Assembly: GCF_900113695.1 (NCBI RefSeq)
Contig: NZ_FOQH01000003.1
Span: 310,001 to 374,000 of the forward strand
Direction of reading: 5' to 3'
DNA length: 64,000 nucleotides
Source: Albimonas pacifica
GTDB taxonomy: Bacteria; Pseudomonadota; Alphaproteobacteria; Rhodobacterales; Rhodobacteraceae
The notes beneath the pieces were generated by a model. It was not told the origin of the DNA and did no database searches. It was given only the letters and a program-made list of their open reading frames with translations. This document shows positions 46,282 through 55,114 of the stretch, piece by piece. Position numbers and translations under genes: made by a program. Position 1 is the first letter of the stretch. The number at the start of each line of letters is the position of its first letter.

Positions 46282-47712
46282 TCAGCCCAGCCGGCGGCGC
46301 AGGGCGTGGGGCAGGGCGAGGTCGATCGCCAGCATCGCGACCAGCGACAGGCCGACCAGCGGGAACAGCATCCCCGCGACGACGGCCGCCGCCAGGATCG
46401 CCCGGGGCGCGCGCCAGTCCTGGGGCGGGCGCGGGGCGCCGAGGCCGCCGGCGGGGCGGCGCTTCCACCACATCGCCGCGGCCGAGACCGTCGTCAGCAG
46501 GATCGCCAGGCACGCCAGCAGCATCGCGAGCTGGTTCGCCCGCCCGAACTCCTGGCCCATGTGCACGCTGATCCCCCACTCCGCCGCGCGGCCCAGCGCG
46601 CCCAGATCCTCGAGCCCCATGTCGACCAGCGCCTCGCCGGTGTAGCGGTCGAAATGCACCACCCGCTGGCCGGAGACGGCGTCGGGGAATGCCGAGGCGG
46701 TGAACACCCCCTCGGCCGTCGTCGGCGCGTCGAGCGTCCAGCCGGGGGCGAGCCCCAGCGCCTCGGCCCGCGCGACCACCTCGTCGAGCATAGCGGGCGC
46801 GGCGGGGGCGGGGGCGCCGGCCGCCGCCCCGCCGTGACGGGCGTGGCCGGGGGAGGCGGGCATCGGCTGCGGCGCGAGGATCCAGGGCGCTTCGTCCAGC
46901 GCCTCGCCCATCGGCACGGTGGAGAGGGGGTAGGACGACCAGTAGCCGTCGGGCACGCCGAGGCCGAGCGCATGGGCGCCCTGGTGGAAGGCCTTGCCCC
47001 AGACCCCGGACCACGGCAGCCCGGTCAGCGCCAGGAACACGAGGGCGAGCGCGGTCCAGGCCCCGGTCACGGCGTGGAGGTCGCGCCACAGCGCCCGCCC
47101 GCGGGCGCGGCGGGGGAGCAGGACGCCGACCCTCCGCCCGCGGCGCGGCCACCACAGGTAGAGGCCGGTGGCGGTCAGCAGGAGCGTCCAGCCGGCCGCC
47201 GCCTCGACGATCCGGTTCCCCCACCAGCCCACGTAGTCGAGGCTGTGGAGCTTGCGCGCCACCCACATCGCCCGCGAGCCCGCGGCGCCCGCGTCCCAGG
47301 TCGAGCCCAGGACCTCGGCCGTCCAGGGGTTCACCCAGGCCACGTCGCGCAGGCCGTCGGCGCGCAGGATCTTCACCTGGGCGCTCAGGCCGGGGGCGGC
47401 GGGGGGCGTGTAGCCGCGCAGCGTTCCGGGGATCGCCTCGAGCGCGGCGGCCGCCAGCGCCGAGGGGGGCAGGGGCGCCTCGGCCCGCGGCTCGACCCGG
47501 CGCAGGTCGGCGTGGAGGGCGGCGTTGATCTCGTCCTTGAACAGGTAGACGGCGCCGGTGACGGCCAGCAGCGCCAGCACGGGCAGCACCAGCAGGCCCG
47601 CGTAGAAATGCCAGCGCCAGACGGCGCGGTAGAGGGCCGAGGCCGCGGCGCGCGGCTCGGCCGCCGCCGGGCGCGCGGGGGCGCCTCCGGCGGGCAGGGA
47701 GGGGTCGGTCAT
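46282..47712 (-). CDS. PepSY-associated membrane protein
   Basis: A 476-residue PepSY-TM family protein with about four or five membrane helices. The first follows WRWHFYAGLLVLPVLALLAVTGAVYLFKD, the family's hallmark. ARKLHSLDYVGWWGNRIVE and RDLHAVTGAWTALALVFLALTGLPW are also typical. A periplasmic PepSY segment lies at about 300-390. Relatives act in siderophore-iron reduction or metal handling, often beside TonB receptors. The gene upstream encodes a small Cys protein of the kind found in such loci. No receptor is in the window. Confidence 0.82.
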   Translation of the reverse strand: MTDPSLPAGGAPARPAAAEPRAAASALYRAVWRWHFYAGLLVLPVLALLAVTGAVYLFKDEINAALHADLRRVEPRAEAPLPPSALAAAALEAIPGTLRGYTPPAAPGLSAQVKILRADGLRDVAWVNPWTAEVLGSTWDAGAAGSRAMWVARKLHSLDYVGWWGNRIVEAAAGWTLLLTATGLYLWWPRRGRRVGVLLPRRARGRALWRDLHAVTGAWTALALVFLALTGLPWSGVWGKAFHQGAHALGLGVPDGYWSSYPLSTVPMGEALDEAPWILAPQPMPASPGHARHGGAAAGAPAPAAPAMLDEVVARAEALGLAPGWTLDAPTTAEGVFTASAFPDAVSGQRVVHFDRYTGEALVDMGLEDLGALGRAAEWGISVHMGQEFGRANQLAMLLACLAILLTTVSAAAMWWKRRPAGGLGAPRPPQDWRAPRAILAAAVVAGMLFPLVGLSLVAMLAIDLALPHALRRRLG

Positions 47713-47804
47713 CGATGTCTCGCAAGCGTGAGGGGGCCGCGCGCCGCGGCGGGGCGGCGGGGCCGGGAGGGGGCCCGGGTCTCGGGTCCCGGGTCTCGAA
47801 CCGC

Positions 47805-48176
47805 TCAGGCGAGGGGCGGGGGGCCGCGGGGGCGGTAGGCGGGGGGCGTCTGCGCGCGCGGCGCGGGGCGGGGGGGCGTTTCGGGGGCCGCGTGGAGCGG
47901 CGCGGGGCGGGGCCGGAGCGCGGGGCCCTCGGGCGCGGCGGCGAGGACGAGGCCGAAGAGGGTGCAGGGCTCGGACGTCGGCGCGGTCTCGGGGACGGCC
48001 TGGCCGTCGGCGTCGACGGCGACCCAGGCGATCTCGGTCCCGGTGCAGATCGGCAGGAAGCCGGCGACGCCCGGGGCCAGCAGGGCGGCGCCCACCACCC
48101 GCAGCGACAGCGCCAGCGCCAGCAGCGCGCCGAGCGCGGGGCCGAGCCCCCGGGTATGGGTCGCTGCGCGGAACAT
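47805..48176 (-). CDS. Small DUF2946-like exported Cys protein
   Basis: A 123-residue protein starting at ATG 48176 (MFRAATHTRGLG), with an N-terminal hydrophobic helix (ALGALLALALSLRVVGAALLA) and then PICTGTEIAW and SEPCTLFG, the two-cysteine pattern of DUF2946 proteins. The last 45 residues are Pro/Arg-rich. It is upstream of the PepSY gene on the same strand, 92 bases apart. DUF2946 genes commonly accompany metal-uptake or PepSY loci. A metal-binding role is inferred, not shown. Confidence 0.6.
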   Translation of the reverse strand: MFRAATHTRGLGPALGALLALALSLRVVGAALLAPGVAGFLPICTGTEIAWVAVDADGQAVPETAPTSEPCTLFGLVLAAAPEGPALRPRPAPLHAAPETPPRPAPRAQTPPAYRPRGPPPLA

Positions 48177-48575
48177 CGGCCCTGACTGCCCCGGTTCCGA
48201 CCGCCGGCCGATGCGGCATGGCGCGCGGGGGCCGCCGGCGCGGTCCACCGCGCGGCGCCGGCCCTGCTCGTCGCCCGGGCCGCGGCGCGGCCCGCCGCGT
48301 GGCGCTCGCAGCCCGGCGGTCGGCGATGCGGCTGGCGGCGGCCGCCGCCGCGAGGGTTCGGTCCGACGCGGCCCAGCGCGGCGCGCCCGGCGCCGCCGGG
48401 CGTCCTCCGGGCGCGCCGCCGGCCCCGGGCCCAAGCCCGCCCGCAGGGCGCCTCCGGGCCGGGGAGCGGTCTCGCCCGGCCGGGCGCGATCCGCGGGGGC
48501 CTGCGGCGGAGGCGGGGCCGGGCGCGCGGGCCGCCCTGCGGGCCGGGCCGGCGGCGGGGCCGCCGGGGGCCGGGG
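48177..48575. other. Gene-free GC-rich gap with a repeat remnant
   Basis: Nearly 400 bases between the small Cys protein and the MscS gene hold no credible coding sequence. The only recognisable feature is the inverted terminal fragment of the structured repeat at 48433-48455. The minus-strand promoter for the PepSY pair should lie near 48180-48260, but I cannot pick boxes. Confidence 0.6.
48433..48455 (+). repeat. Terminal fragment of the structured repeat, inverted
   Basis: AAGCCCGCCCGCAGGGCG followed by CCTCC is the exact reverse complement of the conserved outer end of the five full copies (GGAGGCGCCC...GGGCTT). No long hairpin accompanies it. It is either a remnant after deletion or a minimal unit. 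Its orientation is opposite to that of all the full copies. Confidence 0.6.
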
Positions 48576-49970
48576 TCAGGGGGTCTCGGCGTCGCCGTCC
48601 GCGGCGGGGGCGTCGGTCGGGGCGCCCTTGCGGGCGGAGGGCGGCGAGGCCGCGCCGGTCAGCGCGGCGGGGGCGACGGCGGTGCGGACGTGCAGGTCCT
48701 GCTGGGGGTAGGGGATCGAGATGCCGGCGGCGTCGAAGGCCTCCTTCACCTGGCGGGTCAGGTCCCAGTGGACCGTCCAGTAGTCCGCCCCCTTCACCCA
48801 GGGCCGGCAGATGAAGTCGACCGAACTCGGGCCCAGGGCGCCGACGCGGATCACCGGGGCGGGCTCCTCCAGCACCAGGGGGTGGGCGGCGACGACCTGC
48901 TCCAGCACCGCCTGGGCCTTCTCGATCGAATCCTCGTAGGCGATGCCGAAGGTCAGGTCGACGCGCCGGGTCGGGGAGATCGTCACGTTGGTGATCACGT
49001 TGCCCCAGACGTTGGCGTTGGGGATCACGATCACCTGGTTGTCGGGCGTGACCACCGTGGTCGACATGATCGAGACCGAGCGCACCGTGCCCGCCACCCC
49101 GCCGACGTCGACGTAGTCGCCCTCGTCGAAGGGGCGGTTGATCATGATCATCAGGCCCGAGGCGAGGTTGCCCAGCGTGCTCTGCAGGGCGAAGGCCAGG
49201 ATGAAGGAGGCGCCGCCGATCAGGGCGAAGACGGGCGTGACGTCGACCCCCAGGGCGGAAAGCACCACCATCAGCCCGATGGCCAGCACCACCCAGTAGA
49301 TCGCCACCACGATGAAGGCCTGCATCAGCCGGGAGAGGTTCGGCACCCGCCCGATCCAGCGCCGCACGAGCCCGCGCACGAAGCGCGCCGCGATCACCAG
49401 CCCCACGAAGGCCGCGGCGACCACCGCGAGGTCCTTGAGCACCGCGAGCCCGCCGTCGGCCGCGAGCAGCCAGTCCAGCGCCTCGCGCGCCAGCATCGCG
49501 GGGGTGGCGGTGCGGGTCTCGTCGACCAGGATGGCGGTGCGGTAGTCGCGCAGCTTCTGCACCGCGGCCGGGTCGCCGCCCTTCTTCTCCCAGGCGTCGA
49601 GCACGGCGGCGTAGCGGTCGAAGAGCGCCTTGCGCTCGGCCTTCAGCTCGGCGAGGCGCACGGTCGCGGGATCGGCGCCGCCCATCACGGCGATCTGGGC
49701 CTCGGCGGTCTCGGCGGTCTTGGCCTGGACCCGGGTCTGCCAGGCGGCGGCGGCGGCGGCGAGCTCGGGCTCGGTCAGGGGCAGGAGGCGCAGGACCAGC
49801 GCCTCGAGCGGGGTCCCGGGGGCGAGGACGGCGGCGGGAACCGGGGGGTTCTCGCCGGCGTCCTGGGCCCGGAGGAGGGCGGGGGCGGCCAGCAGCAGGA
49901 CGGCGGCGAGCAGGGCCGAGAGCGCCAGGCGCAGACGGCGTCCCGGGACGGGGGAGGGTCGGTGCGGCAT
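48576..49970 (-). CDS. MscS-family mechanosensitive channel
   Basis: A 464-residue protein with a signal peptide (LALSALLAAVLLLAAPALLRAQ), a periplasmic helical domain of about 130 residues, and three or more membrane helices. The MscS pore helix and beta domain (FILAFALQSTLGNLASGLMIMINRPFDEGDYV) follow, then the C-terminal vestibule. The TPDNQVIVIPNANVWGNVITN block is family typical. It releases osmolytes under hypo-osmotic shock. It belongs to the longer MscS type. Confidence 0.9.
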   Translation of the reverse strand: MPHRPSPVPGRRLRLALSALLAAVLLLAAPALLRAQDAGENPPVPAAVLAPGTPLEALVLRLLPLTEPELAAAAAAWQTRVQAKTAETAEAQIAVMGGADPATVRLAELKAERKALFDRYAAVLDAWEKKGGDPAAVQKLRDYRTAILVDETRTATPAMLAREALDWLLAADGGLAVLKDLAVVAAAFVGLVIAARFVRGLVRRWIGRVPNLSRLMQAFIVVAIYWVVLAIGLMVVLSALGVDVTPVFALIGGASFILAFALQSTLGNLASGLMIMINRPFDEGDYVDVGGVAGTVRSVSIMSTTVVTPDNQVIVIPNANVWGNVITNVTISPTRRVDLTFGIAYEDSIEKAQAVLEQVVAAHPLVLEEPAPVIRVGALGPSSVDFICRPWVKGADYWTVHWDLTRQVKEAFDAAGISIPYPQQDLHVRTAVAPAALTGAASPPSARKGAPTDAPAADGDAETP

Positions 49971-50310
49971 GGCGGGCGCCCTTTCTGCGCGAACGGTCGG
50001 GCCCGACGCTCGCCGGGCGGGAGCAGCCTGCCCTCGCGGCGCCGGTTGCGGCAAGACTTTCCATGCCGCGGAACGGGACGACGGGACGGGCGCTCGCGCT
50101 GCGCGCGTCGCCCCGCCCGCCGTCCCCCGAGGCGCCCGGGCGGGCGACGGCCGGCATGGCGGAGGGCGCGCGCCCGCGCGTCCGGCCGGGCCGCGGGTCG
50201 GGCCCGCGGTCCGGCCGGCGCTCAAGCGGGTCGGGTCAGGCGGCTCGGGGCCCGGCGCCCGGGTCAGGCGGTTCGGGGCCCTGGGCTCGGGGCGCGGGCG
50301 ACGCGGGGGC
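49971..50310. other. Gene-free gap with a 28-bp imperfect duplication
   Basis: This 340-base stretch upstream of mscS holds no gene. GGGTCAGGCGGCTCGGGGCC at 50233 recurs with one change at 50261. The rest is simple GC-rich sequence. It is downstream of the TPR gene and should contain the mscS promoter. Confidence 0.5.
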
Positions 50311-51969
50311 TCAGGCGGCGGCGCGGGCGCAGAAGCACGAGGCGTTGACCGGGATGTCGGCCCGCGCCGCGGCGATGTCGAGGCGCTGGCGGATCAGCCT
50401 GCCCTCGGCCGTGTCCGCCGCGCCCCGCGCCTCGAGGCACTGCATCAGGCCGCGCAGGCTCCAGACGTTGTCGGGGTGCACGCAGGCCCGGCTGAGCTTG
50501 CGCCCCAGGCCCAGGTCCTCGCGGTAGGCGGCCTCGGCCTCCTCGACCCGGCCCTGCTCCAGCAGCAGGGCGCCCAGCGCGTGGCGGGCGGGCTGCATCC
50601 AGCCCCAGGGCTCGTCGTAGGGGAGCGCGTCGTCCCGCGCCACCGACAGGCGCAGGGCGGCGAAGGCGGCGTCGAACTCGCCCTTGCGGTAGAGGATCTC
50701 GCCCTCCAGCATCGCCTCGGCGATGGCCAGCAGGTCGATGCAGCGGTTGTTGTGCAGGAGGCGCGAGGCGGGCACCTGCGCCTTGGCCTCGGCGAAGAGC
50801 GCCTGCTCGCGCTCCGCCGCCTCGACCTCGCCCAGAGCGGCGTGGGCGACCCCCTTGGCGTAGCGCCAGAGCGCGGTGAGGTTGCGCCAGATCTCCGGGG
50901 TTTCCGGCATCGGCGCGGCGATGATCTCGCGCCAGCGGCCGAAGCGGACCAGCACGTGGGGCTCCATCCCCAGGTAGCTCTCGAAATAGTCGGCCATGGG
51001 CGGCGAGGGGATCTCGAGCAGGTCCGGGGGCGTGATCGCGACCATCTCGGCGCAGGCGTCCAGCGCCGGCTGCATCTGGCCCAGGAACATCGCCCCGTAG
51101 ATGGCGAAGTGGTAGTTGTGCAGCCGGTAGCCGGCATAGATGTTGTAGGGCCCGAGGCGCTCGTAATAGAGGCGGTCGCGCTCGATCGCCTTCAGGTTCC
51201 AGTGCAGCACGTCGCGGTAGTGGCCGCAGAGCACGTCGATATGCGTCGGCATGTGGATCAGGTGGCCCGCGTCGGGGACCAGCTCGCGCAGGCGGTCGCC
51301 CTGCTTCAGGGCGAGTTCGGGCGTCGCCGACATCTCCATCAGGTGGACGTAGAGGTGCAGGGCGCCGGGGTGGTCCCAGGCGGCGGGGTCCTCGCGGAAG
51401 GCCCGCTCCAGCACCGCCTGCGCCTCCAGCGCGCCGGAGCGCGGGGCCGGCTCGCCCGAGGCGAGGTCCCACATCCGCCAGGGCGTCACGTTCATGATCG
51501 CCTCGACGAAGACGGTCGCCACCTCCAGGTCGTCGGGCAGGCGGGCGTAGGCCGCGCGCATCGCGGCGGCGTAGGCCTCGTCCCAGGCGCGCATGTCGTC
51601 GAGCGGTTCGGGCCGGGGGTAGCGGGCGGGCAGGGCCTCGATCAGGGCGCGCTCGGGCTCGCTCGCGCCGGGGGCGAGCGCCAGGGCCCGCGCGGTCGCC
51701 GCATGCGCCTCGCCCAGGCGCTCGGCGCGCATCGTGGCGTCCATCTTCGCCCAGGGCATGTTGTAGTTGGGCCCCAGCGCATAGGCGAGGCCCCACCAGG
51801 CCATGGCGCAGCCCGGGTCCGCGTCGAGCGCGCGGCGGAAGCAGGCGACGGCCTCCTCGTGGGAATAGCCGTAGGTCCAGATCAGCCCGCGGTCGAACCA
51901 CAGCTGCGCCTCGGGCGAGGCGGCGGTCACCCGCCGCGAATAGACGTCGACGTCGAAATAGCCGTCCAT
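50311..51969 (-). CDS. TPR-containing cytoplasmic protein of unknown role
   Basis: A 552-residue protein with no signal peptide. It begins with a TPR-like unit (EEAVACFRRALDADPGCAMAWWGLA) and has others near the C terminus. The middle holds HLYVHLMEMSATPELAL and HLIHMPTHIDVLCGHYRD, His-rich segments found in a family of TPR proteins of this length. The His spacing could bind a metal, but I do not know a characterised member. It is probably a single-gene unit upstream of mscS. Confidence 0.75.
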   Translation of the reverse strand: MDGYFDVDVYSRRVTAASPEAQLWFDRGLIWTYGYSHEEAVACFRRALDADPGCAMAWWGLAYALGPNYNMPWAKMDATMRAERLGEAHAATARALALAPGASEPERALIEALPARYPRPEPLDDMRAWDEAYAAAMRAAYARLPDDLEVATVFVEAIMNVTPWRMWDLASGEPAPRSGALEAQAVLERAFREDPAAWDHPGALHLYVHLMEMSATPELALKQGDRLRELVPDAGHLIHMPTHIDVLCGHYRDVLHWNLKAIERDRLYYERLGPYNIYAGYRLHNYHFAIYGAMFLGQMQPALDACAEMVAITPPDLLEIPSPPMADYFESYLGMEPHVLVRFGRWREIIAAPMPETPEIWRNLTALWRYAKGVAHAALGEVEAAEREQALFAEAKAQVPASRLLHNNRCIDLLAIAEAMLEGEILYRKGEFDAAFAALRLSVARDDALPYDEPWGWMQPARHALGALLLEQGRVEEAEAAYREDLGLGRKLSRACVHPDNVWSLRGLMQCLEARGAADTAEGRLIRQRLDIAAARADIPVNASCFCARAAA

Positions 51970-52042
51970 GGCCGCACCCTCCCCCTCGCGTGGTCGGGCG
52001 AGGATAGCATCCGCGCCGGCCGGGCGAAGGGGGGAAAGCGCC

Positions 52043-52612
52043 TCAGCCCATCGCCGCCACCGCCCTGTGGCGGGGGCAGGTCGCGAGGTGGTCGTTCACG
52101 AAGCCGGTGGCCTGCATGAAGGCGTAGACGATGGTCGGGCCGCAGAAGCGGAAGCCGCGGGCCTTGAGCGCCCTGGAGACCTCGCGCGAGAGCGGCGTCT
52201 CGGCCGGCACCTCGCCCATCGCGGCGAAGTCGTTCTGCAGGGGGCGGCCGTCGACGAAGTCCCACAGGAAGCGCGAGAAGCCCTGCTCCCCCTCGATCTC
52301 GATCCAGGCGCGGGCGTTGCCGATGGCGGCCTCGATCTTGCCGCGGTGGCGCACGATGCCGGGATCGGCGAGGGCGGCGGCGATCTCGGGCTCGCCCCAG
52401 CGGACCAGTTTCGCGGGGTCGAATCCCTCGAAGCGGGCGCGGAAGGCGTCGCGCTTGCGCAGGATGGTGATCCAGGCGAGGCCGGCCTGGAATCCGTCCA
52501 GCATCAGCTTCTCGTAGAGCGCGCGTCCGTCGCGCTCGGGCACGCCCCATTCCGTGTCGTGGTAGGCGACGTAGAGCGGATCGGTCCCGCACCAGGGGCA
52601 GCGATCAACCAT
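52043..52612 (-). CDS. tag: DNA-3-methyladenine glycosylase I
   Basis: A 189-residue helix-hairpin-helix glycosylase that excises 3-methyladenine. The zinc-site residues are visible as RCPWCG near the N terminus and CPRH near the C terminus. YHDTEWGVPERDGRALYEKLMLDGFQAGLAW contains the substrate pocket, and KARGFRFCGPTIVYAFMQATGFVNDH the HhH region. Length is typical. It lies divergent from the EAL gene, and the 43 bases between the two ATGs leave room only for overlapping promoters. Confidence 0.93.
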   Translation of the reverse strand: MVDRCPWCGTDPLYVAYHDTEWGVPERDGRALYEKLMLDGFQAGLAWITILRKRDAFRARFEGFDPAKLVRWGEPEIAAALADPGIVRHRGKIEAAIGNARAWIEIEGEQGFSRFLWDFVDGRPLQNDFAAMGEVPAETPLSREVSRALKARGFRFCGPTIVYAFMQATGFVNDHLATCPRHRAVAAMG

Positions 52613-52718
52613 AGGGCGAACTCCGGCTTGACTCGAATCGGGACAAAAGTAGAACATGAACGCACCGGCCGCCAGAACCTGCAGGGGCATGCGGCGGCCG
52701 GACAGGGGAGGGTCCGGA

Positions 52719-53540
52719 ATGGCGGATCGTGAACGCGGCGACGGGCCCGGGCGGCCGGCGTCCGGGGACCCCCGGCGCGGCCGCGGGGCGCGGCGCCCGG
52801 CGGGTTCCGGGCTGCGGGCGCCCGCGGGCGCGGATCCCGCGCGGGACGCGGCGCTGGCGGCGGAGGCGCTGGGCTCGGGCCGGCTGCGGCTGGCCTTGCA
52901 GCCGGTGCGCCCGGCGACGCGGCCCGACCGGCTGTGTTTCAGGGAGGCGCTGGCGCGCGTCGAGACGCCGGACGGCGCGCTGCTCTCCGCCTCCCGCTTC
53001 GCCGAGACGCTGGAGCGGCAGGGGCTGGCGCCGGCGCTCGACCGCGCGGCGCTGGCGCTGACCATGGGCCTGCTGCGGCGGGACCGGGGGGCGCGGCTGT
53101 CGGTGAACGTCTCGGCGACCACGGTGGGCGACCGGCGCTGGAGCCTGCTGCTGGACGCGGCGGCGGAGACCGATCCCGACGCCGCCCGCCGCCTGATCGT
53201 GGAGCTGACCGAGACCGCCCGCGCCGACCCGGCCGCGGCGCTCGCCTTCCGCGACCGGGTGGCGGCGCGCGGCGCGGCCTTCGCGCTGGACGATTTCGGC
53301 GCCGGCCACGCCGACGCCGAGGCCGCGCGCGCCCTGCGCCCGGACGTGCTGAAGCTGGACGCGGGCCTGTGCGCCGACGACGCGGCGGTGGCCGTGGCGG
53401 TGGCGCTCGCCTGGGAGCTGGAGGCGATGACCGTGGCCGAGGGAGTGGAGCGTCGGGCCGACGCCCTCCGCCTCGCCGCGCTGGGCATCGACGCGCTGCA
53501 GGGCCGCCTCACCGGCGAGCCGGTCTGCCAGGCGGCCTGA
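52719..53540 (+). CDS. Stand-alone EAL-domain protein
   Basis: A 273-residue protein. I favour ATG 52719 because GGGGAGGG lies just upstream; ATG 52656 is the alternative. After about 40 Arg/Gly/Pro-rich residues comes a single EAL domain with the c-di-GMP phosphodiesterase residues in place: E76 in REALAR, N130 in SVNVS, E162 in ELTET, D191-D192 in DDFGAG, K212, E241 in AEGVE, and Q261 in QGRLTGEP. It has no sensory or GGDEF domain. The family hydrolyses c-di-GMP to pGpG. The spacing is slightly short, so activity should be tested. Confidence 0.8.
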   Translation: MADRERGDGPGRPASGDPRRGRGARRPAGSGLRAPAGADPARDAALAAEALGSGRLRLALQPVRPATRPDRLCFREALARVETPDGALLSASRFAETLERQGLAPALDRAALALTMGLLRRDRGARLSVNVSATTVGDRRWSLLLDAAAETDPDAARRLIVELTETARADPAAALAFRDRVAARGAAFALDDFGAGHADAEAARALRPDVLKLDAGLCADDAAVAVAVALAWELEAMTVAEGVERRADALRLAALGIDALQGRLTGEPVCQAA

Positions 53541-53838
53541 CGGAGGCGGGAGGCGAGGGGCCAGGGATCTGCCGCAGGCGCGGGGCGACCGGGGCGGGCG
53601 GCAGCGGCGGCACGCCCGGGGCCTGCGTCGGGAGACGGACGCCCGCCGGCGGCGGCAGGGGCCGCGCGGGGCGTCCGCGCCGGGACGGCCGTGCTGCCGC
53701 AGCCGTTCCATCGCGGCCGGTCCGGGCCGGCGTCTGCGGGCTCCGGCGCATGCGTCGGGGGCCGGACATGTGGCCGGACATGCGGACGGGCGGGCCTGGG
53801 GCCCGCCCGTTCCGTCCCGTCCGGGGACGGTCGGCCGA

Positions 53839-54438
53839 TTACTCGCCCTTGTCGCGGGCCAGCGCGTCGAGCCGGGCCTGCATCGCCTCGAGCTGCTCCT
53901 TGAGCGAGGCGAGGTCGCCGGTGGTGCGCTGCACGGGCGGCTCGGTCGGGGCCTGGGGCGGCTTGGGCGCGTCGACGGGCCGGCCGGCGGCGAAGGGGGC
54001 GAACATGCGCATGGCGTTCTCGAAGAACTCCATGTTCGACTTGGCCATCGACTCGAAGTTGGCCAGCGCCGGATTGGCGCCGAAGGCCGCCGTGACCTGG
54101 TCGCGAAGCTGTTCCTGGTTGCGGGTGAAGGTCTCCATCGAGGCCTCCAGGTAGCCCGGAACCACGCCCTGCAGCGTGTCGCCGTAGAGGCGGATGAGCT
54201 GCCGCAGGAAGCTGATCGGCAGCATGTTCTGCCCCTTGGCTTCCTCTTCGAAGATGATCTGGGTCAGCACCGAGCGGGTGATGTCCTCGCCGGTCTTGGC
54301 GTCGTAGACCACGAAGTCCTGCCCGTCGCGCACCATCTGGGCCAGGTGATCGAGCGTGACGTAGCTGCTCTTGGCCGTGTTGTAGAGACGCCGGTTGGCG
54401 TACTTCTTGATGGTGATCGGCGCGTCGCCCTTCGGCAT
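53839..54438 (-). CDS. phaR: Polyhydroxyalkanoate synthesis regulator PhaR
   Basis: A 199-residue DNA- and PHB-binding repressor. The N-terminal PHB/PHA accumulation regulator domain reads APITIKKYANRRLYNTAKSSYVTLDHLAQMV, almost invariant in the family. The second domain follows (SVLTQIIFEEEAKGQNMLP). A coiled-coil tail ends SLKEQLEAMQARLDAL. I use ATG 54438. A TTG a few codons upstream is possible. It is divergent from a PhaC-like gene and close to phaA and phaB, which it probably represses. Confidence 0.92.
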   Translation of the reverse strand: MPKGDAPITIKKYANRRLYNTAKSSYVTLDHLAQMVRDGQDFVVYDAKTGEDITRSVLTQIIFEEEAKGQNMLPISFLRQLIRLYGDTLQGVVPGYLEASMETFTRNQEQLRDQVTAAFGANPALANFESMAKSNMEFFENAMRMFAPFAAGRPVDAPKPPQAPTEPPVQRTTGDLASLKEQLEAMQARLDALARDKGE

Positions 54439-55114
54439 GTCCTTCGCCAAACCGCAACCCTCCCGTTCCGCCGCGGCTTCGCGGCTTCCGTCCCTGGAAA
54501 CCTGCGGCCCGGCGCATGAATAGGGGCAGACCCTATCGCGCTTGGCGCGGCGCCGCAAACGCGATTTCCGCAGCCGCGAAGCGTGGACGGCGACGACGCG
54601 GCCCGCGCCCGGCAATTCGTTTCCGCACGCGGCGCGCGAGCGGGCGAATCGCCCGCTCCGCCGCCGCGCGAACGGCCCGGGCCGGGGGCCGGGGCGCCGG
54701 GCCGCGTCCCGGCGCCCGCGGTTCGGCGCCGCGGCGCGTTGTGGCCGCGGCCCGCCGGCGCTAGGCTGACCTCCGTCGAGGGTTGGGAGTCGACCGTGGC
54801 GCGCAGGGAGATCGACGGCGATGGCGCAGGCCCGCAGGCCCATGGCGCGGGGCCGCATGCGGGGCAGTCGCGTGCGGCGCAGGACGCGGCGGGCGACGCC
54901 CCGGGGCGTGCGGCGGCGCGTTACCTCGACGCCTGGGACGCGAACCAGTCGGAAGTCTCGCGCCTCGGCCCGCAGGTCCTGCCCGGAGTTCCCGGCTTCG
55001 GCCGCTGAGGCGCCCCGTCCCGAATCGACCCCCGATCCGTCCATCCCCGGTCCGTCCATCCCCGACCCCTCGGACCAGATCCCCGACCGGCGCGGCCTGC
55101 CCTCGCCGCTGCTG
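54439..55114. other. Divergent gap before the PhaC-like gene
   Basis: About 680 bases between phaR and the PhaC-like start. An in-frame extension of the PhaC-like gene reaches 54821, but its translation is Arg/Pro-rich with the duplicated sequence CCGTCCATCCCCG at 55037, and I do not regard it as protein. No clear operator of the TGTTGC/GCAACA kind is visible here. The promoters of both genes should be near the two ends. Confidence 0.5.

Noticed and set aside
54821-55114. Extended PhaC-like protein from 54821
   Set aside because: The extra part is Arg/Pro/Ser low-complexity translation with duplicated DNA and no homology pattern. The start remains uncertain.
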